From assembly GCA_034440575.1 (NCBI GenBank), contig JAOTOL010001374.1, positions 620,001-684,000 of the forward strand: a stretch of 64,000 nucleotides of DNA, read 5' to 3'. The notes under the pieces were generated by a model that saw only the letters and a list, made by a program, of their open reading frames with translations, was not told the DNA's origin and ran no database searches. Both the position numbers and the translations under genes were made by a program. The DNA comes from Imbricaverruca yamaguchii (Eukaryota > Arthropoda > Thecostraca > Neoverrucidae). Below are positions 45,265 to 56,036 of the stretch, one piece after another (position 1 is the stretch's first letter; each line of letters starts with the position of its first letter).

Positions 45265-46114
45265 TTGCTCTTGTCCCATTCACAATCGGATACAGAGAGA
45301 ACCGGGAAAGTTTTGAAAGAAACATCTGAAGGACGCTTTTCTAGAAAATTTCATGAATTGAAACCAGAGAGTCGGGATCGTTGTGCGAAAGAGGTGTTCG
45401 TTAAATCTTTTGGGGTTCCAACAAACGAAGCTCCACTAGATGTGTTTCACCGGGTTTGGCTAAAAGAACACAGAGGGGTTTTGACACAGAAGCCGAAGCG
45501 AGCTTCAGGTTACATGAAACGTTTGACAAAATCACTCGTGCGCTTTGTAGTGTTCTGAGTTCGACGAATGCCTTCTGCAAACTAAACGAAGCATGTTCGA
45601 GGATGGTCACCCTGAGGATGACTTGTCGCCTGAAGCCACACCTGCGCATTCTCTGACTAGAAGTGGTGACATATCCGATGCGGACGCGTCCACGTAGAGC
45701 AAACAATTAAAGTTGGACAAATACTTTAAGAAGGTTGGAGATGCCTTTGTTCATGATGCATCGTCTCAAGAGTCTTGTGAGTCTGTTTCAGAAAATGTTC
45801 CGGTTTTCGGGTACGATGCATCGTCTGGAAACTCACAAATTGCACATAGTACGTCGAGCCCACAGCATAGCATTGCTGAATCGGTTGTTCGACCTTCAAA
45901 GCAGATGAAGTTAACATCATTAGTCAATGATTCAACAACAGACAACTGCTCGCTGGATCTTTATGTCTTTAGTTTCAATATGTCCCCAACAGACTTCCCG
46001 CAGTCAACTGGTGCACATGCTCTTTTCCGGTATCGCATAGCAATGAATGCATCACCAGCTACGGTTCACTCGACGGTTGTAGCTGGAATATTATGTCGTC
46101 TTAATTTAAAATGA
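45265..46114 (+). pseudogene. Decayed frame with a PCNA-binding-like motif
   Basis: Three successive frames read like one broken protein: ESRDRCAKEVFVKSFGVPTN, then HETFDKITRALCSVLSS, then DGHPEDDLSPEATP followed by SKQLKLDKYFKKVGDAF and an acidic/Ser-rich tail. QLKLDKYF fits the PIP-box pattern Q-x-x-(L/I/M)-x-x-aromatic-aromatic. A related word SKQMKLTSL follows later. It lies directly downstream of the hAT-like frame and may be a second product or a separate older element. Confidence 0.4.
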
Positions 46115-46350
46115 TACCTAATATGTGGTGCAAATTATTGAGTAAAGTGGGGACGCAGCGTCCTAGATTTGTGTGGATTTCTGCCGATGGATTGGATACG
46201 TAATGCTTTTGGCATGATTTCAACGCAAATACGAATTGTTGCACGTGATGCGAGCGACATTGCCAACATTGCCATGCATTTCCAAAATCTTGCAGTTTGC
46301 GGAGTTCATGCCAACACCCGTTATATTCTCATTTTGATATTTGAAAGCAT

Positions 46351-46390
46351 GAATACCCAGCACTGAGTATTTCTTCAGTGCTGGGTATTC
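46351..46390. repeat. Perfect 16-bp inverted repeat
   Basis: Arms gaatacccagcactga (46351-46366) and its exact complement (46375-46390), loop gtatttct. It lies about 1.1 kb after the hAT-like frame. Confidence 0.92.
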
Positions 46391-46617
46391 ATTCTTCAGT
46401 ACTTCTACGCGCCCCAGGAAAACACCGGTGAACGAGTCGCGATCTAGCCGTCTTGCTCATCGGTAGCACAGCCAGCACCCACATGGCGCCCAACGAGGAA
46501 CGGCAGCGATGGGCAAATGGAAACACAACGTGGAAAGCGGTGGTGAGCGACAATATAATGGACGGGCGTCGGCGCCGGTAGTGACAGGTCACGGTCGATC
46601 TCCACGTGTCCGTCCAT

Positions 46618-47125
46618 CGCGACGGCCGGCCACAGCCGCACCACCTCACGACGGCCGGCCACAGCCGCACCACCTCGTAACGGCCGGCCACAGCCGCACC
46701 ACATCGCGACGGCCGGCCACAGTCTCACCACATCGCGACGGCCGGCCACAGTCGCACCACCTCGTGACGGCCGGCCACAGCCGCACCACCTCGCGACGGC
46801 CGGCCACAGTCGCACCACATCGCGACGGCCGGCCACAGTCGCACCACCTCGTAACGGCCGGCCACAGCCGCACCACCTCGCGACGGCCGGCCACACTCGC
46901 ACCACCTCGTAACGGCCGGCCACAGCCGCACCACATCGTAACGGCCGGCCACAGCCGCACCACATCGTAACGGCCGGCCACAGCCGCACCACCTCGTGAC
47001 GGCCGGCCATAGCCGCACCACATCGTAACGGCCGGCCACAGCCGCACCACCTCGCGACGGCCGGCCACAGCCGCACCACATCGCGACGGCCGGCCACAGC
47101 CGCACCACATCGCGACGGCCGGCAG
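46618..47125 (+). repeat. Minisatellite M6, 29-bp units
   Basis: About 17 copies of gacggccggccacagccg, caccacctc(g/a)(c/t). The unit length, not divisible by three, opens several frames on both strands. Each unit contains an acceptor-like ccacag. After the last unit (gcagcag) a short frame reads HHQLYHLAPPISKLSVLVAP and stops, which could be a terminal exon, unproven. Confidence 0.85.
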
Positions 47126-47862
47126 CAGCCGCACCACCAGCTATACCACTTGGCGCCTCCCATCTCCAAGCTCTCCGTTCTGGTGGCGCCCTAATGGTGT
47201 GGCGAGCGTGCTGTGCGGGATCGTGAATCATGCAATGGCATGCAGTTCCCGTTCCGCTGAACGCCGTCACTGCGCCACTCCGTCTCGTTCATCTTCGGCA
47301 CCTGGTCCACAGGGCTCTAGTCCCGCATGCTGAAGGAGTCCATGCTGGCCCCCTGCCGAAGAACGTTGGGTCAGCGGGACTCGCGCTGGAAATGAGCCTG
47401 CACGGCACCCCGGGGCAGGCTCAGGTCGGGCGGGCACGGGCCGGCCGGACTAGGTCCATTAGACCAGGCCTGTATCAATAGAGTAGCGCAGCTCCTCGCG
47501 GATATGGGTACATAAAAGCGTGGCAAGTTGAACCATGCTATCCAAGTGCTGAAAATCGTTATGTTCGGCTCCCCTGCCCTACGAAGAAAGGCGCTTTAAT
47601 CACGCATATTACGTGCTGACTATATTGAGTTTTAACGTCGGTTAGCGGGTTCGAATCACCAAAAAAAAAAAAAAAATGGGCTCCAGTGCACTCCGACTCC
47701 AGTCGACATGCCCTCCGACTCCAAACCCTGGAAGTAAGTTTCCCACTCTGATTATCAAAGTCTTCAGGTTTTACTGTGTCAATTTGATCTGTCGAGTTGT
47801 TTTAGATCAGTCATATTTGGCTTGAACTGAAACATTTGTGATATGCACTAAGAAGTATGGGA
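47126..47862. other. No gene identified
   Basis: GC-rich to 47480, then AT-rich. Near 47645 a tRNA-like phrase gcgggttcgaatcacc is followed by a run of A, as in a retroposed RNA. Confidence 0.4.
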
Positions 47863-47936
47863 GTTTCAGTAGATCAGTTGGTAGAGCTTTGGACCCTTGA
47901 TCATGAGATTGTGTGTTCAAATCTCACAACCAACTG
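47863..47936 (+). tRNA. tRNA-like sequence, probably a SINE head or pseudogene
   Basis: A-box-like tagatcagttggtagagc and B-box-like gtgttcaaatctcac sit at about tRNA spacing. Acceptor stem pairing is poor, so a functional tRNA is unlikely. Confidence 0.4.
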
Positions 47937-48059
47937 CATTTACTGAGTCCACCTGTGAGAAGTCAGAGTGAGAGGTAGTGGGAGTATTTAAGATTTAGGA
48001 GAATTGGTTTCTATAATTTTTGCACCTTTCCCATTGACACTAATTATTTGTCAGTGGTG

Positions 48060-48620
48060 GAAAGAAAACAATGCTCAGCAGTTCCTTTAGTATAAGTTAA
48101 TTTAGCCATTTTATATATTTTCATTTAAAAACCCATGCATAGTATTAAATCCAGCCATTAGATGTGCATCATACTAATGAGTTGTGTGGTGTATATTTAT
48201 GGTTTGTGTGGTTAACATGTCAGGATTTTCAGCTTTGGATGTACCTATAAACGTGGTTGGCATTGATTGAAATATTTTATTAAAAAATCAGTTTATCTGT
48301 TTTTACTTTAAAAAATGGCTTAATATTGCATCCTTAGCTAATTTAACCATCAAGCTAGTTGGCCACCCAGTAGTTGTACACCTGCTGCCAGATACAGTAG
48401 AGCTGAGTGAAGTGTCAATGCACATCAGAAGGCATGGTGATATTTCCTGACATTGTTAAGTTTAATTATACTTTCTTCAGCAATATCAGTATTAAAAACT
48501 ATTATGTTATTGTAACTGAGGTGAGAATTATAATTAGTAATTGCTTAATTTATGTGGATCATTATACAAAGTCTCCTTGTTCTAGCCTGTGTCTGAGCTT
48601 GTGACATGGAAGCAAAAAGC
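48060..48620 (+). repeat. RepD copy 2
   Basis: The longest copy; matches 38330-38740. A fragment is repeated at 49690-49790 (gttatttcctgactttgtta, agtttaattatatg). Confidence 0.6.
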
Positions 48621-49919
48621 TGCTGTAAGGCCACCTATTGGAAACATGCCATTTTCCACAGATTGACCAATAGGCTATAGCACTAGCAATGCCATATATT
48701 ACTGGAGGGGTCAACATGAATGATCAATGTGAATGGCCTGAAGCCCAAATAACCAATGATGACAGGAGGGAACATGATTGTTTTGGGGTTCTTTCTTTAC
48801 ATACAGTGCCATGAGCATGATGTTAAGCTTCATGAAGATGCATGAAGTTATATCTCCCTTTTAGTGCCACTCAATCTAATAGGTACATCTTGTGCCTACA
48901 CATCTTGGTGAATATGTGCCTATGGTGTTTGATGAATTCTTGGGGTTTACCATTCCAATGCAATGTTTATGAAGGTGACTAAGATTGTGGAACCACTCAT
49001 TTTCTGTGCAAGTGTTTACTTTCTGGGCTATCAACAAATATCACCAAAAATGGGTCTTTGAGTTAGATAGCATAGCATAAATAAAACAGCCTAACCCCTT
49101 TAGAGTAAAAAATACTAACTTAGAAAAAACTTAGAAGTATGTTGTGAAAATATTTTAAATGGAAAAATAGCATTATGTAATGAAACCTAACATAACATAA
49201 GCTACTTTTGAAGAAAAAAACAAATTTCACAATTTTGGGGGATTTTTTAGTTGTCCCATTTGAAACCTAAACTAACCTAACATATCCAAACCAAACCAAA
49301 CCTAAACCATTTGTTTATATTTTGAAGGAAATATGTCTAAAAAACCGTCTTGTTACCACCTTAAAGCACAATAATACCTACAGCTTAACCTCATCTGACT
49401 CTTGCCATGGTATCTAAGTAATGCTGATGCAAGAGAAGATGGGCATCTTAGAGCTTGGCTGGATGTGTTTGCAAAAGTAACTGTATCCATGTGAACCTGA
49501 GCCAGTAATTGTTTACAAAGACTGAGTTAGTACATTTTGGCAGTTATGGGCTTTAAGATGTTTCATATATTTTTACATTTTTATGTTGAATGCCATGTTT
49601 ATTTAAAAAAATGTTATTATTATGTTACCTCTCTTCTGTCAGAAGTGCTTACTTCTCAGTTGGTGAACAAAATAACACCAAAGAAGTGGCTTTGAGTAAG
49701 GTAGTGTTATTTCCTGACTTTGTTAAGTTTAATTATATGTACTTCAGCAATATCCATATTAAAACTATTATGTTATTTTAACCGTTATTGCTAGTGTTAT
49801 TTTAGCAACTCAGAATGTTAAATAGAAAGCAATCCAACATAATTGAATGTAGCAAATCCTTCCTTAGAACTATACAATTGAAATAGGGAAATATTTACCT
49901 TGATTTTTTCTTCAAGTTT
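48621..49919. other. AT-rich, no gene seen
   Basis: Contains AACCTAA-type runs near 49185 and 49262-49310 and a RepD fragment at 49690. Confidence 0.4.
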
Positions 49920-49954
49920 CAGAAGTTATAGGAAAGGTTAAGGAGCTTGTTGCT

Positions 49955-50480
49955 TTGTCGTCAAGGGCCCAGGAAGTTGCAGTTACCACACCCATTACAG
50001 AGCAAGCTCCAGAAGAGTGGCATCGTGTTCAGCTAACCAAGAAGTCCCCTAAGACCTCCACTACCCTTGAATCCTTACCCACTATACCCACAGAGCCCAC
50101 TCCTATCCAGCCTTCCAAAACCACATCAACTCCCCTACCCCCACCACCACCAACCATCTCAGATCCAAAGCTTGGACATCCTATGGTGCAAGTGCGCCCT
50201 TGAGCCCCAGATATAGGAGCACAGGGTCGCACTGCCCGACATATCCCAACTTCCTCGACATCCAAGCCTGAGGGCCAGTGCCCACTGACGACACCTCACT
50301 CCACTCAATTACCCGCAGCAGCTATGAGACCGCCGGGGACACCTTCCCGTCTAACCGTGCACCCGCCAATATCCCCCCATCCCCAAATCGCGCTATGAAG
50401 CGTGCTCTTCCCGGTGCGGTGTCGCCAAGTGAGTTTGGGAGCTGCGTTCACGCCCCCGAAGCCAAGACTATAGGACCATG
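49955..50480 (+). pseudogene. LINE-B ORF1, C-terminal remnant
   Basis: EEWHRVQLTKKSPKTS, then long Pro/Thr-rich stretches (TPLPPPPPTISDP), broken by a stop at 50201 and continued in another frame to 50480. No zinc knuckle is seen, so only the end is present. Confidence 0.5.
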
Positions 50481-50519
50481 ACATAGTCACTACTTTCACT
50501 TACTGACAAATGAGTAATA

Positions 50520-51374
50520 TTCTACAGTGAAACTGTAGAGGTGTGATAGCTAGCATTAACGAACTACAACATTTTGCACCGTCGTACACCGGCCGTAACA
50601 TGCACACAGGAGACCAAACTATCTCTTGGCACTTCCTTTTATTTAAGAAACTACTCTGTTTCACGCAAGGACGTTTTCACCCACACGGTGGCACATGGTG
50701 GTGTGTGGAACCTTCTTGCCGTCCACCACTCAGTCCCCTTCCAACAAGTACACCTGAGATCAAGCATCCAGGCTGTCGCTGCTCGGATAATATTTAATCG
50801 CCGTGTTACCACCATATGCTCCATATACTTACCCCCAGGAACAATCTTTCCACTTGCAGAACTGCTGCAAGTGGTAAATCAGCTCACTCCCCCGCTGATT
50901 TTATGCGGTGACTTTAACGCACATCACCATGTTTGGGGCTCAGCGAACAGTACTGGTCGTGGACGTGCATTGGAACGCATAATCCGGAATTTTCCACTTG
51001 GTATTCTTAACACTTGAACTCCAACACACATTACACTGCAAACAGGACAGACCTCTGTGCTGGACCTGATGCTTTGCAGCCCTGAACTTTTTCCCTGTTT
51101 AGAGTGGCCGGTGGATGATGATCCAGGTACAAGTCACCATTTTCCTGTTTGGACTCGCTTTATTGATGGTGTAGAAGCTGGTCGACGACACCCCAAGTGG
51201 ATTTTTGAAAAAGCTGACTGGAGTTCCTTCCAGTCCGATGTCGAGGAGAGACTCGGCGAGTGCTCCGAAGGATTGGTTTCCATAGAGATGTTTACAACTA
51301 CAACGTTACAAAGTGCTCAGCAATATATTCCTCGTTCGTCGGGCACGCCACGTCGTGTACCAGTCCCCTGGTGA
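50520..51374 (+). pseudogene. LINE-B endonuclease
   Basis: Blocks in order: NCRGVIASINELQ (strand 1), a CTQETKL catalytic Glu, HGGVWNLLAV, ICSIYLPPG, LILCGDFNAHHHVWGS, TGRGRALERI, LDLMLCSPEL and TSHHFPV. All are hallmarks of the LINE apurinic-type endonuclease. They are spread over three frames. Confidence 0.85.
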
Positions 51375-51443
51375 TCTGATAAATGCCGAAATGCATTACG
51401 TGCTAGAAAGAAAGCATTCGGTATTTTCAATCGTGACATCTGC

Positions 51444-53040
51444 ATGGCGAATCTCGTAGCTTTCCGCAAGGCAAGGGCATACGCGAGGCGCACAATTGCT
51501 GACTCCAAGCGACAATCCTGGAAAGCTTATGTCAACACGTTCAACCGTTCCACCTCACTGTCATCGGTGTGGTCCCGCATCAAACGTATCTCAGGCAAAC
51601 TTACCTGTACCCCACTCCCCACACTGCACATAAATGGACAAGATATGATTAATCCGAAGGATGTCGATAACGAGATTGGACGGGCCTTCTCCGAACCATC
51701 GAAAAATAAAAACAGTAGACGTTTCTCGGAATGCAAAACCCGGTGTGAAGCACTACCCCTTGATTTTACAACAAAAGATTCTACCCATTCCAACAGCCTT
51801 TTCTCTATTTCCGAACTGACTGCTGCTATAAGCACCCTTAGGAACGTAGCAGAAGGACCCGACTCATGTGGTTTTTAGAACGCAACCATGCACTCACCTC
51901 GATACAGAGTGGCTTTCGCAGACATCGTAGCACATTTGACCATATTTAGCTCTCGATTCCGTTGTACGCCTGAGTTTCATGAAAGGATGTCATACCGCTG
52001 CCATATTTTTCGACGTTGACGGCGCTTATGATACCGCATGGCGTCATGGTATCCTCATGAAGTTCCACCAAATGGACATAAGAGGCCCGATGGGGTTTTT
52101 CTTGACGAATTTTTTTTTCTTCACAAACAGGACATTTCTGGTCAGAATAGGTGGCTACCTCTCTGACACCTTGCAACAGGTTGATGGGGTTCCGCAGGGA
52201 AGTATATTGAGTGTGACTCTGTTCGCCATTGCCATAAATAATGTGGGTGATGCACTGCGAACGTCGGTAGGACGAGCGCTATTCGTGGATGATTGTACAG
52301 CGTGGTTCTCCTCTCGTACGGTGCGGACGGTGGAAAGACAGCTCCAATTAACTGCAGTGAAATTGATGGAGTGGTGTGATAGAACTGGTTTCACCTTATC
52401 CACCTCAAAGACTACCGCTGTTCACTTCTGTCGGAAACGCCGTTGCACAGACCCAACGATAATGATGAACGGTCACCTCATACCTTTCAGACCTGCAGTC
52501 AAGTTTCTGGGGGTGTGGACGGATCGCCATGTTACGTATAAAACTCACATCACTGACCTTATCAACAAATGTAATAAAGGTCTTCGGGAAATGAGCACCG
52601 TTTCTAGGTGTTCATATGGAGCTGACAGATCAGTTTTACTTCTCATGTAACGATCGCTCGTGCGTTCTAAAATTGACTATGGATCTTTTATTTATGACGG
52701 AGCAAGTGCCACATCCAAGCGCTGTCTTGATGTTATCCACAATTCAGCCCTTCGCGTCGTTACTGGAGCCTTCCGCACTTCGCCGGCTGCTAGTGTAATG
52801 GTAGACGTAGACGAGCCACCTCTTGCACTACGCCGCAAGTTATTGGGCGCGAGATATGCATCCAATGCTGCTCAAAACCGGAACCATCCAGCCTATCGGT
52901 GGATTTTCTCAGGGACGTCAAGTGCACGTCACATTACTCAGCGTGGATTACCATTTTCCACTCGTATGTCCCCGATTCTTCGAGAATGTAATATCCGGCC
53001 GCGTTACGTAGCACGTGTAATCACTCCGAGCCAGCGCGGG
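51444..53040 (+). pseudogene. LINE-B reverse transcriptase
   Basis: 51444-51878 gives the N-terminal part up to AEGPDSCGF. At about 51860 the fingers (the SWR...IPKP and YRPI-type blocks) are missing and the text jumps to LERNHALTSIQSGFRRHRST. Then 51979-52650 gives AAIFFDVDGAYDTAWRHG (first Asp), GVPQGSILSVTLFAIAIN, and FVDD at 52282-52293. The connection follows in 52660-53040 (DEPPLALRRKLLGARYASN). Confidence 0.85.
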
Positions 53041-53059
53041 AAAAGTGGTTCGCTGACCT

Positions 53060-54850
53060 GGGGTCGGAGAATAAAAAATTTGTATCGGAGCCCTCCAAGA
53101 AAAAGAAGATATTCCTGCCCATGGAATTGGAGAATAAAAAATTGGCCTCGGACCCCCCCCCCCCATCCAAAAAAAGAGAAAAAAAGCAAAGCTACTGGTG
53201 TCAGAGCCCAAAAAGAGATGATGGATAAAAAGCAAAGATTTGGTCGCAGTGCAGTCAACAGGAAGCCTTCTTGCTCCATTTCTGCAGGTAACATCCATGA
53301 TCATGATTCATGGTCTGGACTTAACAAATCAATGTCCATATTTGGGCGTAGTACCTGAGGCTATCGCCATAGAAACCTGATCCTATGCCGTGAAGAGACA
53401 AAGACTCCAAAGACAAAGATTCCAGAGGTTCCTTCATAATAAAAAATGATTTGGGAGGGGCCTCTTCTAAATCCCAACCATAGCAGTAACTTTCATGTGC
53501 CTAGGTACTTGGCGAGCATATTTAGTCGGTATTTATTGTAAGGCCATTCATATCACGCACCACCTTAGGTCTGACGTTAAAATATGCAGTTATGGATGCC
53601 TCGCCCCCTAAAAGTATATAAACTTACACCTCTTTACTGGACCCTAAGTCAATTTAATCACGCTCACTTGATTTACTCGCGCTTTCTTAGTTTTTTCTCC
53701 GGAAAGCTCTCAAAACTTTGTCTCAACCCGAGTATGCGCAACCAATCGAGACAAAGATCTTCGCACAAAGGGAAGGGGACGAAGCAGCGAGGCGATACGC
53801 GCGATCAAAGCGTGGTCGCTGTGTATACATGACTGCAGTATTTACACAATTTCAAGACCGCTGCTTGACCTCAATTCCTGTCGCCTTTAATAGGATTTTG
53901 TACGTCAATACGGTGTTACCTTTTTCTTTAGTTATTTGGGAATCAATACACTGAAGATATATGCTCATAATCATGAAATTACGTTGTCTTTATCCTAGAT
54001 CAAATCATGAATCGGGCGAGACCGTCCATATCGTTCCTTCTAAAGTGTCATTTCGACAGAATTCTGAAGACATACGAAAACCTAATCCCTCATATCTTTG
54101 TTATTCAGAATGAGACGAGATTGGCGCAAGCCGAATGATGATTCATCTGTGATTACAGAGTGCTTGTGCTGGGCCGCCGTCCTGCCAGTGTGAAAATATC
54201 CTGGAGAGTAATAGGCTGAGGTAATAACTAGTTCAGAAATTTACATTATTTTGTTCTTTATTGCTTTTATGCTATGTTGATGCTTTTGTTTCGTTCGGAT
54301 TTGGGGGCATCGTGCACACCGACGATTGACCTGAGTAACCCCCCCCCCCCTCCCCACGAGTTCGGCCTTGATTGGGGCCCAAACTGAGCCAGGACATAGT
54401 ATGTAACTGTGCGATCCGTACCTATCTGATATAACCAAAGGCTCCACCACAAATGTGTGGGATTTTGCAGCACCATTTCCTTCATGTCATTTCCTTGCAC
54501 ATTCAATATCAGTTCTTCCAGGCAAAATAAATGTTTGGGTATAACCAGAGTTGAATGTATTTATTCAAAGCATATTTGCGGATTCATACACACATGCATA
54601 ACATGCAATTGGTTTGACACATGCACAATGCAATCCAAACAACCACCACAAACTTGTAGGTATTCTGATATAACATGATATGCTTCCTGGGCAATTGACT
54701 GCAATCTGCATTTCATGCCTTACGGCCTGCTATGCCATGCTCTTGTGTTCTGTTGTCCAGGCTTCTAATTTGTATGATGGACTGGAAACTACAACTGCAT
54801 TGTTGGAGCTGGACTGAGATCATGGAAACAAAATGTCATCCATTATTGGC
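53060..54850. other. Sequence intruding into LINE-B
   Basis: Coding similarity to LINEs stops near 53040 and resumes near 54960. The word ggagaataaaa occurs at both edges (53068, 53132, 54860, 54900). The intrusion contains a C-run (53153-53163) and another near 54340, and no recognisable gene. It may be a separate element. Confidence 0.5.
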
Positions 54851-55068
54851 ACGTTTCATTCGGAGAATAAAAAGTTCAACATTTGCAGTCAGAATCCTGG
54901 AGAATAAAATGCCCTTAGGTCTCCATACTCCAGGAGAAGCCCAAAGTTCACACCCTGCTCCGAGCACTCCCCCTTGGCATGTTGTCCCAGTGAAAACTGA
55001 CATGACTCTAACCTGCTCAAAGAAAGGGCAGATAGGCCCGGAGGAACTCCGCATGTTAGCATTGGAAA

Positions 55069-55923
55069 ATGCACGAATATCACGACTTTTCACGCATTTA
55101 CACAGACGGCTCAAAGTCGGCCTCTGGTGTCAGCTGTGCTTTCGTAAGTAGACAAGGTGTTCGATCTTTTTGTTTACCGACGCAAACATCGATTTTTACT
55201 GCTGAACTGTGTGCCATTCTGCAAGCCCTCTATTTTATACAGAAAGACCGGTCCATAAAACACGTGGTTTTCACAGACTCTTTGAGCAGTCTCCTGGCAC
55301 TGAACACCTTTAACCAGGATAACCGACTTGTTCGGAGGATTACCAAAGTCGTAAAGTCCTTAGATGACGTCGGCAGAAATATCGTGTTCTTCTGGATTCC
55401 CAGCCATGTTGGACTCGCGGGAAACGAAGCTGCCGACATTACGGCCAAACACGCCATTGGTAATGGCGGTGTGGTCCGTCTACGGCTCCCTCCAAGGGAT
55501 CTATATCCCACTATATTATCAAATATACGGTCAGATTGGCAACCAACCTGGCATTTCAAGTGTAGTAAGCTCAGAGTTTTAAAACCGACACTAGGAAAGT
55601 GGCTGTCCTCTCACGGAACCAAACGCCGGGAAGAATTAATACTCTGCCGATTGAGAATAGGTCATACATTCGCAACACGCAGTTACATGCTTACCGGTGA
55701 CGACCGACCTCTATGTCCGCGCTGTTCTTACCCGCTTACCGTGTATCATGTTTTAGTTGGCTGTACACTACTAGATCATCTACGACGCCAGATTTTAGGG
55801 CGGTTGAATACCGACTCCCCTTTACGTATGCTTATAGGGAACGACTCTGAAGTCGTGGCGTCTGGGGATATTTTTACGTTCTTTCGACAAGCTCGCCTTG
55901 ACGTGATATACCCCCACCCGTGA
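55069..55923 (+). pseudogene. LINE-B RNase H domain and C-terminus, intact frame
   Basis: 284 open codons: RIYTDGSKSASG (catalytic Asp), FTAELCAILQAL (Glu), VVFTDSLSSLLAL (Asp), FWIPSHVGLAGNEAADITAKHA (His and Asp). The C-terminal zinc-type block C-R-L-R-I-GHT ... CPRCSYPLTVYHVLVGC follows. This is the best preserved part of the element. It depends on upstream frames that are broken. Confidence 0.85.
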
Positions 55924-55978
55924 AGGTGTATAGCAAGATATGATAGCAGCACCGTAGATTGATTAAAATTTAGTTATT

Positions 55979-56036
55979 GGCGCAAAATGACCCTTGATGT
56001 CGACGCGCCCCTAAACTCCAATCCACCACCACACCA
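55979..56036 (+). repeat. LINE-B 3' terminal hairpin and tail
   Basis: ggcgcaaaatgaccc, gatgtcgacgcgcccc and ccaatccaccaccacacc, just 55 bp after the last stop. GGCGC and GCGCC pair to close a hairpin. The same text stands alone elsewhere in the window (20012, antisense). Confidence 0.8.

Larger units (their letters stand above)
49920..56036 (+). mobile_element. LINE-B: near full-length, decayed I/Jockey-like retrotransposon with RNase H
   Basis: In order: the end of a first ORF, endonuclease, reverse transcriptase with FVDD, connection, a roughly 1.7-kb intrusion, RNase H, and a short 3' UTR ending in a hairpin plus ccaatccaccacc tail. The first ORF is Pro/Thr-rich at its end. Damage includes a stop in the endonuclease start (WNCRG-type motif reads Q-stop-NCRG), an internal deletion in the fingers, and several frameshifts. 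Confidence 0.85.

Noticed and set aside
46444..47270. GRR-V-V-R-L-W-PAV repeat proteins on the - strand and their + partner
   Set aside because: Products of the 29-bp M6 array; three frames and both strands are open at once.
47863..47936. Functional tRNA gene
   Set aside because: A- and B-box-like words are present, but the acceptor and anticodon stems do not pair well; more likely a SINE head.
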